DNA from: a virus
DNA length: 41,620 nucleotides
IMG/VR virus record: IMGVR_UViG_3300034072_000926
Span: 1 to 41,620 of that record
Direction: 5' to 3' (one strand)
The position numbers and the translations under genes are program-made. The notes below the pieces were generated by a model. That model ran no database searches and was not told the origin of the DNA. It saw nothing but the letters and a program-made list of their open reading frames with translations. How positions within the stretch are numbered: position 1 is the stretch's first letter; each line of letters opens with the position of its first letter. Positions 10,237 through 18,300 of the stretch are shown piece by piece.

Positions 10237-10309
10237 TGGAGCCTAAGGGGTTCGAACCCTTGACCTGAAGCTTGCAAAGCTACCGCTCTCCCAACTGAGC
10301 TAAGGCCCC
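10237..10309 (-). tRNA. tRNA-Ala(UGC)
   Basis: Acceptor GGGGCCT/AGGCTCC, D-arm AGCTCAGTTGGGAGAGC, anticodon stem GTAGC/GCTTC (one U-U) with loop TTTGCAA, T-loop TTCGAAC, discriminator A. It stands apart from the main array and has a very host-like body. Confidence 0.95.
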
Positions 10310-10452
10310 AAATGTTTCGCAACAGCCTCCCGACCCTCCGGTCTTGACCTCGCTTCTCGCTCGGTGTCTGCTGCAGGACGTTGCCGCCCTATGTATGCAC
10401 AATACGAAAACTGTTTTGCCTTTGCAATAACTTTTTTCATCTTCTACAAATC

Positions 10453-10460
10453 TATTTATA
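10453..10460 (-). promoter_or_regulatory. T4-late-like promoter element TATAAATA
   Basis: Perfect match to the T4 late -10 octamer on the minus strand, about 145 nt upstream of tRNA-Ala. The interval 10310-10500 otherwise holds no convincing gene. Confidence 0.45.
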
Positions 10461-10500
10461 CAAGGTTAATTGTAGGTACACCATTAAGGGTGGAAACGCC

Positions 10501-11226
10501 TCATTTTACCGTCAAACCGTAGTCCTTGTATTCCTCATACTCCTGAGGTGTAATTTTGTCACCGCTCATATAATGTGTCAGTGCAGGATCATCAACCGTT
10601 AAAGTGGCGACCTTGGCTCGGCTTTTCTTATGCTCATCGGGATACTCGCCCTTTGACATAATTGCCTCCCACTCATCATGAGAGATTCGTTCCGATCGAA
10701 TTGACCAATTCTTAAGGATGACCACATCCTTACCATATCGTACATTATATAGATCAGTGATCGGCATAACGACATCTCTGGTGTTCTTCCAGAGCAAGCA
10801 ATCCTTATCCGGATTCTGCCTATATAGCTCTTCCAACTGTCCGGGCTTTTCCTTACCTGGCACGATATCTGGATTCACAAGTGGATTGCTTGCTGTCGTG
10901 TAGCAGACAAACAGATTGGAAGTCTTTCCCATCGATAATGCGCGATTAAATTCCGCATGTGTGATTGCCGTATTGGGTTCCGCTGATAGCCAGCAATAGT
11001 CGTTGAACTTTGTAATGTCGCCTGAGATGCTGCCGTGAAAGAGCAGCGGACCATTCGGTGAGCGAACGTTCTTGAGGTTGATATTCTTCAGAGTCTGTTC
11101 AATGTTGCCTACTCGGTCAACAATCCTGCCACCCATCACGGTAGCATATTTGTCACCATCAGTTGAGTAGATAACAACTTCTTCCCTAGGGGAAAGGGCT
11201 TCGCCAATGATCTCTGAATATCGCAT
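10501..11226 (-). CDS. Possible ADP-ribosyltransferase-fold protein with capsid-targeting-like N-terminus
   Basis: 241 residues from ATG 11224-11226. It begins MRYSEIIGEALSP; the I-G-E/A junction matches the T4 gp21 prohead-protease consensus (I/L-x-E before A/G/S). The centre (about 75-115) reads PLLFHGSISGDITKF, YCWLSAEPNTAITHA, the HG(S/T)...F...(F/W)(L/F)S..P..A pattern seen in ADP-ribosyltransferase-like enzymes; no definitive catalytic Glu can be assigned. T4 Alt is a packaged ADP-ribosyltransferase, so an Alt-like injected enzyme is an attractive inference. It follows the L7/L12-like gene by 7 nt. Confidence 0.55.
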   Translation of the reverse strand: MRYSEIIGEALSPREEVVIYSTDGDKYATVMGGRIVDRVGNIEQTLKNINLKNVRSPNGPLLFHGSISGDITKFNDYCWLSAEPNTAITHAEFNRALSMGKTSNLFVCYTTASNPLVNPDIVPGKEKPGQLEELYRQNPDKDCLLWKNTRDVVMPITDLYNVRYGKDVVILKNWSIRSERISHDEWEAIMSKGEYPDEHKKSRAKVATLTVDDPALTHYMSGDKITPQEYEEYKDYGLTVK

Positions 11227-11233
11227 GCCATAT

Positions 11234-11446
11234 TTATGAGGTTGTGAAGCCCTTCTCATGAAACTTCGCAGCCACGGTGAGCATCTTAGCAAAGGGAACC
11301 TGGATTGTCGCCCGGCCGCCGTTCTTGCAATGCTCGATGATCTTCTTCGCTTCTTTGATATGACAACCCGTTACGTCTCGGATCGTCCTCGCGAGACCGG
11401 TGGTGTCAGTCTTGCCATCATGCTTGTGAATCGTCAGTTCCGCCAT
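11234..11446 (-). CDS. Ribosomal L7/L12 C-terminal-domain-like protein
   Basis: 70 residues from ATG 11444-11446 (AGGA 9 bases upstream). The core (TIRDVTGCHIKEAKKIIEHC, then a basic-hydrophobic strand and AAKFHEKGF) follows the bL12 C-terminal pattern: I-R-x-x-T-G-x-x-(L/I)-KEAK-x-(I/L)-(V/I)-E near the middle and a final A-x-x-x-x-x-x-GA/GF. In bL12 this domain binds translation factors. The N-terminal dimerisation domain and hinge are absent. It is translationally close to the next gene. Confidence 0.55.
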   Translation of the reverse strand: MAELTIHKHDGKTDTTGLARTIRDVTGCHIKEAKKIIEHCKNGGRATIQVPFAKMLTVAAKFHEKGFTTS

Positions 11447-11540
11447 ATACTTCATTCCTGTGATAGATCGCAAAGCCGCAAACTAGAGCTAGGCAGAAAC
11501 CAACGTCAAAGATCATTTCCCACATAAGGTTCTCCGCGCA

Positions 11541-11548
11541 TATAAGTA
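11541..11548 (+). promoter_or_regulatory. Late-like promoter TATAAGTA
   Basis: Plus-strand TATAAGTA 5 bases before ATG 11553, too close for a normal leader; either the transcript is nearly leaderless or the element has another role. Confidence 0.35.
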
Positions 11549-11552
11549 AAGT

Positions 11553-11720
11553 ATGCGTATTCGAGAAATCCTTCCTGAAAGCTGGTGGAAAGATCTCGAT
11601 CCCGGTTTCCTCTCCATGATGGGTTATAGCCCAGAGGAAGAAGCTGCCGATCTAGAGGATAACACACTGGCTAAAGATGTGGCTGCTATCCGCACCACTC
11701 GTCAAGCTCTACAGGTATAA
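11553..11720 (+). CDS. Small protein with MRxREIL N-terminus, 55 aa
   Basis: Starts MRIREILPESWW. L-P-E/S fits the prohead-protease site seen in other proteins here. Acidic middle (SPEEEAADLED). Rightward, between two leftward genes. Possibly a packaged internal protein. No clear ribosome site. Confidence 0.6.
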   Translation: MRIREILPESWWKDLDPGFLSMMGYSPEEEAADLEDNTLAKDVAAIRTTRQALQV

Positions 11721-11725
11721 AGCCG

Positions 11726-12154
11726 CTAGGGCTTTTTATCAATATCTTTGAGCTTGCGTCGCGCCTCTGCTCTTGCGGTTGCTTCTGCGCCCGTCTTCGC
11801 GTGGTGACAAGACTGACATAATGTCTGGAGGTTGCCTAGTTCCCAGAACTTAATATCACCCTTTGCCTCAATGAGGGGTTGGATATGATCCAAGTGCCAG
11901 CCGTCTTTGCCCTTCCTTGCACATTGGTGTCCACACTTTGCACAGACAGCTTTATCGCGCTTCAAAACGGTCCTACGAGTAACATTGGGCCAGGCTACTA
12001 GCTTATAGGCCTTCACACAAGCGGGATGCCAATTCGCCCTCTTATTAAGCGTCTTGCCATCCGGCTTGAATATCAGTTGACCACACCAACGACATTGTCC
12101 CGGCAGGGGATTATGATAATGGGGAGGTTTAGGAGGGACTCTGTGATCTACCAT
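11726..12154 (-). CDS. HNH endonuclease
   Basis: 142 residues. CRWCG at about 21 and CxxC pairs (CAKCG, CQSCH) form zinc ribbons. The HNH core is WHLDHIQPLIEAKGD...LGNLQTLCQSCHHAKT: catalytic His in the LDH triplet, Asn in GNLQ and final His in CHHAKT. Zinc-finger HNH proteins of this size in phages are usually homing or packaging-associated nucleases. ATG 12152-12154 has only a weak ribosome site. Confidence 0.88.
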   Translation of the reverse strand: MVDHRVPPKPPHYHNPLPGQCRWCGQLIFKPDGKTLNKRANWHPACVKAYKLVAWPNVTRRTVLKRDKAVCAKCGHQCARKGKDGWHLDHIQPLIEAKGDIKFWELGNLQTLCQSCHHAKTGAEATARAEARRKLKDIDKKP

Positions 12155-12168
12155 CCAGTATTTACTGG

Positions 12169-12582
12169 TTAGAAATCGTCTGAGCCAATCTCCGGAAACT
12201 TACGAAGCGACGTCATCTTCAACGCGAGTTGATATTGCTTCCATGCCTGAACGACCTGTTCACTCGTCCCTGCTTCGTCCATGATCGTCGGAGAGAGATC
12301 CATCCAGACAGCATCTTCAGCAACCTGTCGAACCGACTGTCCATAAAGACGAGGCTGATAGAGCTTGCCAGACAGGTATAGCTTTAGACCAACATCGTAA
12401 CACTTGCCTTCATCCAAACCCAAGAGATACGTAGGTTCGCGAAGGTAATGGGCGATCACATCATCAACATGAGTTGAATCAAACATGGAGGTTCGACTCA
12501 CAACGAGATACACATCATCGAAGTGAACCTTTTCAAGGACGATATCGCGAACAGCGCGGCCGAATGAGAAACATATCTTCAT
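12169..12582 (-). CDS. Hypothetical protein, 137 aa
   Basis: Begins MKICFSFGRAVRDIVLEKVHFDD. It looks like a compact soluble alpha/beta protein; no motif recognised. Start ATG 12580-12582, with AAGGTGG just upstream. It lies between a signal-peptide protein and the HNH gene, all leftward. Confidence 0.7.
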   Translation of the reverse strand: MKICFSFGRAVRDIVLEKVHFDDVYLVVSRTSMFDSTHVDDVIAHYLREPTYLLGLDEGKCYDVGLKLYLSGKLYQPRLYGQSVRQVAEDAVWMDLSPTIMDEAGTSEQVVQAWKQYQLALKMTSLRKFPEIGSDDF

Positions 12583-12621
12583 GCCACCTTTATGCAAGGT
12601 GACGAATGTCTACGTCAATAT

Positions 12622-12996
12622 TCAGTCGCGGTCTTCATCGAGCCACAGGCCGATGATAATCTTGGGCTGGTTGCCCATATAGACCTTGACCGCGAAGGCT
12701 TGTTCTTCACAATAGTCCTTACCGCCCTTGTAGCAAACCTCAGCGATCACTTCCTGAACCGGGTATTCCTCAGCCTGATAGTCATCCGAAATCTCGCCGA
12801 TGTTAAACGGGCAATGCAGTTCAACATCAGCATAATTGCGACGGGTTTCATCGTCCATCATAGTGGCCAATTTATCCACCGTTGCTTTATCCGCATTGTC
12901 ACAGATGTAGACGCCCTGGTTGATATCGACGGTGTCTGCCTCATAGGAAAATGAGGGAGTTGCAGTGGCCAACAGTAGCATTGCGATGATATTCAT
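12622..12996 (-). CDS. Exported hypothetical protein, 124 aa
   Basis: N-terminal signal peptide (MNIIAMLLLATATPSFS, cleavage likely after TPSFS/Y). The mature part is acidic with four Cys (CDN, HCP, VCYKGG, YCEE) that could form disulfides in the periplasm. Function unknown. GGGAGTGACAT precedes the ATG, and TATAAAGA lies 10-20 bases further upstream. Confidence 0.75.
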   Translation of the reverse strand: MNIIAMLLLATATPSFSYEADTVDINQGVYICDNADKATVDKLATMMDDETRRNYADVELHCPFNIGEISDDYQAEEYPVQEVIAEVCYKGGKDYCEEQAFAVKVYMGNQPKIIIGLWLDEDRD

Positions 12997-13039
12997 ATGT
13001 CACTCCCTCTTTATATCTGTGATGCCCGCAGATGTCCTC

Positions 13040-13912
13040 TTAGGCGTTTTCTCGGCGACGAGCAGCCCTGATGCGCTTGGTCTGACTCGAGCGCGCATTG
13101 GCGTTCTGCTTCGACCTGATCGCCTGTTCGTTTTCCAGCAGTTCCTTGAACAGCTTGTCATCAGCGAGAACCAGATCACGAACCTTGTCGTTTCCTGACC
13201 GGACCAACTGGCTCAGCTTGACCTTATAGAAACGCCCATCAGTGCCCTGAACCTGAAAGCCGAAGAGTCGAGTCCGATTGGGATTGCGCCCCACGATCGT
13301 ATAGGGTCGATTACCGATCACGACCTTCTGACCATCGAGGATAGTGCCGCCCATTGCCTTCATGCGATCCTCGAAATCATCGGGAATGATGAAAGACTTG
13401 CGGAACCACGAATTCGGCTCGATCCGATGATTGATAAACTCCTTCCGCATCTTACAGTAAATTGCACGGAAGAAGGCACCGTGGCCGCTTTCATATTCGC
13501 CCAGCCCTTTGATGGTCAGCTTCTTTGCATTTACATCCGAATCTGGATGGATGAAACCAACACGGGCAATCTCGAACTGAACAATATGCGAGAGTTCATG
13601 AGCGATGACAGCCGATACGAACAGCTTCCAGTCAGTGGTCGCAAAGCTACCGATTATGGAATTGTGACAGTAACTGGCATATTCCTTAAATCCCTGCAAT
13701 TCGTGCCGGGTGAGGTTATATGTCGATACTTTGATTCGGAAAGTGCGCTTGCGAGTTTCACTGGCCTGACCCCAAGGGGCCGTCTTCGTATCCACGAACG
13801 TCAAATCGGGATTCATCTTGGGCAGCTTGAAAGCTTCACGGGCAAAAATCAGCTGCTCAGCAAGGACGCTGCGAGCATAAGTCTGAATTTCGGCCTGCGT
13901 GGGAAGTGTCAA
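13040..13912 (-). CDS. SprT-like zinc metallopeptidase
   Basis: 290 residues from a TTG at 13910-13912, chosen because AGGAG lies 7 bases upstream; a GTG nine codons earlier is open but has no site. AVIAHELSHIVQFE (about 105-118) carries the HExxH-type motif as HELSH, and GEYESGHGAFFRAIY supplies a third ligand (GH...F), as in SprT/zincin families. The C-terminal third contains a PYTIVGRNPNRTRLFGFQVQG beta-rich segment and a basic Arg-rich tail, perhaps DNA binding. Cellular SprT/Spartan proteins cleave DNA-protein crosslinks. An 11-bp dyad overlaps its promoter. Confidence 0.75.
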   Translation of the reverse strand: MTLPTQAEIQTYARSVLAEQLIFAREAFKLPKMNPDLTFVDTKTAPWGQASETRKRTFRIKVSTYNLTRHELQGFKEYASYCHNSIIGSFATTDWKLFVSAVIAHELSHIVQFEIARVGFIHPDSDVNAKKLTIKGLGEYESGHGAFFRAIYCKMRKEFINHRIEPNSWFRKSFIIPDDFEDRMKAMGGTILDGQKVVIGNRPYTIVGRNPNRTRLFGFQVQGTDGRFYKVKLSQLVRSGNDKVRDLVLADDKLFKELLENEQAIRSKQNANARSSQTKRIRAARRRENA

Positions 13913-13921
13913 GTTCGATCT

Positions 13922-13970
13922 CCTGTTTCTGTCTACCACTCCAAAGTAACAGAAACAGGGTAGGAGTCAA
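13922..13970 (-). promoter_or_regulatory. Promoter with 11-bp dyad (operator-like)
   Basis: TTGACT (13965-13970), 16-bp spacer, TACTTT. A perfect inverted repeat CCTGTTTCTGT/ACAGAAACAGG (13922-13932 and 13949-13959) straddles the -10 box; the downstream arm includes part of the ribosome site. Confidence 0.55.
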
Positions 13971-13977
13971 CCGCTTT

Positions 13978-14595
13978 TTAGAACTTTCTGGTCGCGATAT
14001 AATCCTTGACGGCTTGCTGTTCTGCTACCATCTTATTACGATAGATATCAATCTTGTCAGATAGATCGCGATGAACTTTATAGATTGCATCGCGAAATTC
14101 TGAACTAGCGACCTTGCAGTCAGTCATGTCGTGGACGCTTGGATCGATTCGACCCATGTGTCCAATGAAATCATCGGCACGACTAACCTGATATCGAACC
14201 GAATTAGCCAAAGCGTAGATTGTTGCGTATTCTGCTTTTGCTTTCTTGTAAGCCTCAACATGCACGGTAATAGCCTCGGGGTCAAGATCCCTCCATGCTC
14301 CGACATATTTGGTCGTGGCCGTTCCGATATGGTCGTAGTTGAGCTTCAGCCATACAGCATCACGACCCTCAGGAATAGCAATGATATGTCCGTAGAACTC
14401 TTCCTGCAGATCCACCCCTTCTAGGGCTTTCTGAAAGGCATATTCACTATGTGGGACGATCGTATATCGACCACCGATACTCTTCTTCAGAAGATTCAGG
14501 TTGAAGTCACCACGTTTCGTGTTCTGCTTGTAACGATTGCGGTTGCCCCACTTGTCCGTGGAGTGGCGCGCTGCTTTATAGAGAAAAATGTGCAT
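13978..14595 (-). CDS. Hypothetical protein, 205 aa
   Basis: Basic N-terminus (residues 1-40), then an alpha-rich body with many Tyr, Lys and Asp and a C-terminal coiled segment (SDKIDIYRNKMVAEQQAVKDYI). Not recognised. A TTG 12 codons upstream is an alternative start; neither has a strong ribosome site. Confidence 0.65.
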   Translation of the reverse strand: MHIFLYKAARHSTDKWGNRNRYKQNTKRGDFNLNLLKKSIGGRYTIVPHSEYAFQKALEGVDLQEEFYGHIIAIPEGRDAVWLKLNYDHIGTATTKYVGAWRDLDPEAITVHVEAYKKAKAEYATIYALANSVRYQVSRADDFIGHMGRIDPSVHDMTDCKVASSEFRDAIYKVHRDLSDKIDIYRNKMVAEQQAVKDYIATRKF

Positions 14596-14629
14596 AACCT
14601 GTTGTAGCGAAATAGAGTATGGTTTTGTC

Positions 14630-14637
14630 AATAAATA
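14630..14637 (+). promoter_or_regulatory. Late-like promoter AATAAATA
   Basis: AATAAATAGAG on the plus strand, 26 bases before the start of the 261-aa gene; the spacing suits a T4-late-type promoter with a short leader. Confidence 0.45.
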
Positions 14638-14662
14638 GAGTAAAGATTTCCAGGAGGACTTT

Positions 14663-15448
14663 ATGACTGATGCTTCTAATATGCGCAGTTACCTCAAGCT
14701 ATTTGAGGCAGCAGCACCAGACTACGTGGGGCCTAAGGCCTCTGATACTATCAGCTATTCGGCCGAACAGAGCAAGGGCAAGATTAGCAAAATCACCGCT
14801 TTTCTCAAGTCCTTCGATTCCGGACGCTATACCAAACTAGGTCGCAATCTGCTTCGTATCACCGCCCTCGAAACTGAACTCAAGGAGCTCAAAGATTCGA
14901 CTAAGCAAGAAGCACGTGAGCTAGTCGCTGACCTCTTTCATGCCGAAGATGCTGCCTGCACCCGTGTAGTCGACACCGTCGGCTTTGTATTCCACATGAG
15001 CAAGGATCCGGAAGCTGTTGGTTCGGTTTCGTATTCGAAGGTTCTCAAGGAACTGGAAGATCACTTGACCCCAGAGCTCCTGAATGTCCTCGAGATGCTG
15101 AAGGCCAAGCATACTAGCGCACCTGTTCAGAAGGCAGCAAGCCTCAAGGCTACTGACAAGAACGCACCAGTAGAGCCAAAGACTGAAGAGTCCATCCAAG
15201 AGGGTGTATTGGCCGAAGGTATGTTTGACAAGCTCAAGAGCTTCTTCGGCAAGCTATACCAGGATATCAAGGCATGGGGCGTGAGCTATGACAGCAAGCT
15301 AGATATGCTGAAGGCCGAGATTGGTATGAATGAGTCCGTGCTAGAGAGCGACTGTGAACACGATTGGGTGGAGGGCGTAGATGACGATGGTCACCTAGCC
15401 GAACCACCCTATGATGTCTGCATCAACTGCGGTGCAGTTCAGCATTAA
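14663..15448 (+). CDS. Candidate virion/internal protein with prohead-protease-like sites
   Basis: 261 residues; AGGAGG ribosome site. MRSYLKLFEAAAPDY at residues 7-21 offers an L-F-E/A cleavage site, and GVLAEGMFDKL near 185 offers L-A-E/G. The middle is helical. The C-terminus has a zinc-ribbon-like end: CEHDW, then CINCGAVQH. It overlaps the convergent gene 15445-15840 by 4 nt. Role in the head is inference from the cleavage-like motifs and the late-type promoter. Confidence 0.65.
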   Translation: MTDASNMRSYLKLFEAAAPDYVGPKASDTISYSAEQSKGKISKITAFLKSFDSGRYTKLGRNLLRITALETELKELKDSTKQEARELVADLFHAEDAACTRVVDTVGFVFHMSKDPEAVGSVSYSKVLKELEDHLTPELLNVLEMLKAKHTSAPVQKAASLKATDKNAPVEPKTEESIQEGVLAEGMFDKLKSFFGKLYQDIKAWGVSYDSKLDMLKAEIGMNESVLESDCEHDWVEGVDDDGHLAEPPYDVCINCGAVQH

Positions 15449-15840
15449 GCGTAAGGGATACGCCGCAGGGCTGGATTGTCAGGAGCAGCCAGTTTCCTGA
15501 ACATCTCATACTTCTTGAATGCTTCATCACGATCACCCTTGAGGACGGCAAGTCGTTCCTCAAGGGTTTTCTTTCGCTTCTTTCGGAGGAAGGACCAGAA
15601 CTCTCGGTCCAATTTCTTCAACTCAATAGCGACCTTCATGAACTCAATATCAGAGGTCAAGAAAGCCTTAAGGAGCAAGCGAAAGTGATCGTTGTCCCTG
15701 ACGACTTCGAAGAAAGGTTTGTCGAGGACATTGTCCTTTATGACCTGACTCATTGGACAACTCCTCTCTACCATGTTGATGGCAGAGAGGAGGCTGTAGC
15801 TGTCCAACGTGAAGAAATCGTCGTCGAACCAGGGTGCCAT
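15445..15840 (-). CDS. Hypothetical charged protein, 131 aa
   Basis: Helical and Lys/Glu-rich in the second half (KKLDREFWSFLRKKRKKTLE). The start ATG overlaps the stop of the upstream gene in TAATG, so it is translationally coupled to it. Unknown function. Confidence 0.7.
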   Translation of the reverse strand: MAPWFDDDFFTLDSYSLLSAINMVERSCPMSQVIKDNVLDKPFFEVVRDNDHFRLLLKAFLTSDIEFMKVAIELKKLDREFWSFLRKKRKKTLEERLAVLKGDRDEAFKKYEMFRKLAAPDNPALRRIPYA

Positions 15841-17390
15841 TAGTTCGCCCGGATCCGAACCATCCAGATATCGACCTTGGTTTCGGTCTGTTCCAGATCC
15901 AGTCCGCCTTCGTTCTGAACCTTGACCAAACGCTTGCGGGCATAAATGCCGTAGCCGTCCTTGGTCGAATCCTCGCGACTGACCACGAACACGCCCGGTC
16001 CGTTCATCGTCATCGAGCCCTCGACAGTGATGTTGTGGCCACCGACCATCTTCATGCCATCCGGCGTGAGAGTGTCACCGGGCAACAGAGCACGGCCACC
16101 CAGTTCACTGTTATAGGGATAGTCCTTGACCGCGATCTCATCGCGCTTCAGACCATTCTTCTCGAGCAGTTCACGAACCTCTTCCGGCAGATCGTCAAAC
16201 GCCGTCGGATCCTCGTCCTGAACCAAGTCAGCACCACGGAAAATGCCGCGATCACGTTCGCCACGTGCCTTAACATCGGCTTCCTTGCGGGCCTGTGCGC
16301 GGCGGTTCTTCGCCGCTTCGGCCTGTTCCGCCTGATGTTCAGCACGAGCAGCTTCAGCGTGATCCGACAAAGTGGGACGGCTCATGCCCTCGCCACGACG
16401 CTGGCGGTCTTCGCCCTCAACATGCACGACCGAGTCGGCCGAACCATCGCCGCGCAGGACAGCCGCAAAGTCATCGGGCGAGAACGAACCACGACCCTTC
16501 TTCTTTTCGGCCACATTGGCATTATGTGCTGCCTCACGAGCAGCCTTCTCGACTTCGTCGATTTCGCCGCCGCGCTTGTGAGCAGTGATGCTGTCGATGT
16601 CGAAGGAGCCGTCCTCGTTGCGCGAACCATTGATGTCATCGACGAAAATGTCACCGCTGCCCTTGGCCTTCTGCGGAACTGCATCGTCATCGTAGACGCC
16701 CTTGATATCGGGAACGCCGGCCTGGCTCAGCGCATCCTTGAGCTGATCATTGTCCATAGCGTCGTAGTCAGTCGTATCATCAGCGTCCTGAAAGCTCTTG
16801 AGAGCATCAATAGCCTGAGTGCGACCGTAAGCGCCGGGAACATTGTTGGCGCCCGGACGGGCTTCGCGCTGTTTGTCAGCACCGCCGAAGGAGTCGCCCG
16901 AGAGCTCGCCGCTCTCACGCATCTTCTTCATCTGTTCCTTGATCTTGGCGTCTTCTTCCTTTTCCTCGTCGGTGCGACGATCCCAAGGATCCAAAACGTC
17001 GAGACCGGCGCGCTCTTCGATGGTCTTGTTCCGGTCCTCTTCGGACTCAGTAGCAACACGACGTTCTTCCTTTGCGTCGTGGAGCATGTCCAGCTGTCGG
17101 TCACGCAGGCCGGCCGACTGACGTTCCTGGATCGACCATTCGGTCCAGAACGCTTCACGCTGTTCTTCGTCAGTGTGGTAGACGGCAAGGACGGAATGCT
17201 TGAAGCCCTTGTAGAATGGGTTCTGCATATGGTCGAGCATACTGGAAGCGTAGGTCTCTTCCCAATTGCGACCTTCGGTCTGACCCTTGACGGCATCGAC
17301 CCATCCCACAAATTCCACGACCGTATCGGCGGCACCCACGATAGTGGCCACTCGATTACCGTCGAGTATTTCCTTTGATCCGTAAAGCAT
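15840..17390 (-). CDS. Large, mostly disordered charged protein, 516 aa
   Basis: Start ATG 17388-17390 with GCAGGAG upstream; an in-frame extension of 19 codons has no ribosome site. Residues 1-90 look folded. About 90-390 are dominated by Glu, Asp, Arg, Lys and Ala in low-complexity helical stretches. The last 120 residues (from EVRELLEKNGLKRDEI) again look folded, with beta-rich segments (LLPGDTLTPDGMKMVGGHNITVEGS). No domain recognised; a structural or scaffold role is possible. High GC third positions give a long antisense frame that is only a shadow. Confidence 0.75.
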   Translation of the reverse strand: MLYGSKEILDGNRVATIVGAADTVVEFVGWVDAVKGQTEGRNWEETYASSMLDHMQNPFYKGFKHSVLAVYHTDEEQREAFWTEWSIQERQSAGLRDRQLDMLHDAKEERRVATESEEDRNKTIEERAGLDVLDPWDRRTDEEKEEDAKIKEQMKKMRESGELSGDSFGGADKQREARPGANNVPGAYGRTQAIDALKSFQDADDTTDYDAMDNDQLKDALSQAGVPDIKGVYDDDAVPQKAKGSGDIFVDDINGSRNEDGSFDIDSITAHKRGGEIDEVEKAAREAAHNANVAEKKKGRGSFSPDDFAAVLRGDGSADSVVHVEGEDRQRRGEGMSRPTLSDHAEAARAEHQAEQAEAAKNRRAQARKEADVKARGERDRGIFRGADLVQDEDPTAFDDLPEEVRELLEKNGLKRDEIAVKDYPYNSELGGRALLPGDTLTPDGMKMVGGHNITVEGSMTMNGPGVFVVSREDSTKDGYGIYARKRLVKVQNEGGLDLEQTETKVDIWMVRIRAN

Positions 17391-17460
17391 GAACGCTCCT
17401 GCTAGTGATATAGTGCTCTCTTGTAGCACGACACACCAGGGCGTCAATACCTTTGTGACT

Positions 17461-17859
17461 TTAGGTCAGATTTTCGAATGTGAGCTGGTAGCCGTTCTTG
17501 CTGTTCTGCAAGTTCTTGACGTTGAGATAGTAGGTGCGATTGCTGAACAAGAAGTTCCTGTCGTCCTCACTATCACGCTTGAGGAAAATATCAAAGATTT
17601 CAACTTCAGTAGTGCGTCGAATAGGACGGAAACGACCGAAGCCCTCTTCAAGCATGATATCATCGAGGGGCTTTGCAGAGATCCACATCAACATCGAGAA
17701 GTCTTGTGTGTTAGGCAAGATATGCGCGCAGGAGATCTTTATACCATTCAACATAGGAAGCGTGAATGGGAAGATGTGAGTATGGCCCGGAAGAATGGGA
17801 TATTGACCCCAAGCATCACGGGCTTCTGGTTCTATGATTGTGTTGATCAGAGTGTCCAT
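17461..17859 (-). CDS. Hypothetical protein, 132 aa
   Basis: Begins MDTLINTIIEPEARDAWGQY. Beta-rich, unrecognised. The open frame extends back into tRNA-Arg, but ATG 17857-17859, directly after the tRNA 3' end, is the sensible start. The only purine-rich stretch upstream is the GGGGGT of the tRNA acceptor itself. Confidence 0.65.
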   Translation of the reverse strand: MDTLINTIIEPEARDAWGQYPILPGHTHIFPFTLPMLNGIKISCAHILPNTQDFSMLMWISAKPLDDIMLEEGFGRFRPIRRTTEVEIFDIFLKRDSEDDRNFLFSNRTYYLNVKNLQNSKNGYQLTFENLT

Positions 17860-17862
17860 AAT

Positions 17863-17933
17863 TGGCACCCCCGGAACGATTCGAACGCTCTCTTTAGGCT
17901 TAGAAGACCCAAGTCCCATCCACAGGCGGGGGC
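17863..17933 (-). tRNA. tRNA-Arg(UCU)
   Basis: Acceptor GCCCCCG/CGGGGGT (first pair G-U), anticodon stem TGGGT/GCCTA with loop CTTCTAA, T-loop TTCGAAT, G-CCA encoded. Isolated from the array; it ends 3 bases before the start codon of the next gene. Confidence 0.92.
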
Positions 17934-18017
17934 ATGTCGCTTATTTAGCGAGTGTTCCTAGGTCTGGATCTCTTCTTGGTCATATGGCAATGTTAGCAAA
18001 GTGCGACAACAGAGTCA

Positions 18018-18025
18018 AATAAATA
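18018..18025 (+). promoter_or_regulatory. Late-like promoter AATAAATA
   Basis: Five bases before ATG 18031 on the plus strand; same motif family as 14630 and 11541. Confidence 0.35.
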
Positions 18026-18030
18026 CTGAC

Positions 18031-18300
18031 ATGCGTTTATGGGAACTCCTTGCACCACGTGCATCAAAGATAAATGAGGATGGCAAAATCATCCCTAACG
18101 TCAACACGACTGTTGATGTTCAGCCCGGAGAGACCGAACGCCAAGCTGCAAAGTTTGGGAATAAGCTAGATAGCAAAGGTCGTCCACCGTTGCTCTCGGG
18201 AAGCTACGGGGACGACTCAGCGAGGTTCTCAGCGAACCAGGGTGATCCATTCTATGGATCAGATGGCACTCGTTTGCCTAAGAACAAGAAGTGGTCTTAG
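18031..18300 (+). CDS. Hypothetical protein with MRLWELL N-terminus, 89 aa
   Basis: Begins MRLWELLAPRASKINEDG, related to the MRxxE(I/L)(I/L) N-termini of four other proteins here, though without the x-E cleavage residue at position 9-10. The rest is polar, Gly/Asp/Lys-rich and probably disordered. It converges with the kinase gene, overlapping by 4 nt. Confidence 0.65.
   Translation: MRLWELLAPRASKINEDGKIIPNVNTTVDVQPGETERQAAKFGNKLDSKGRPPLLSGSYGDDSARFSANQGDPFYGSDGTRLPKNKKWS

Noticed and set aside
15834-17378. 514-codon open frame on the plus strand
   Set aside because: Shadow of the 516-aa minus-strand gene with GC-rich third positions; no ribosome site, and the minus gene is coupled to its neighbours.
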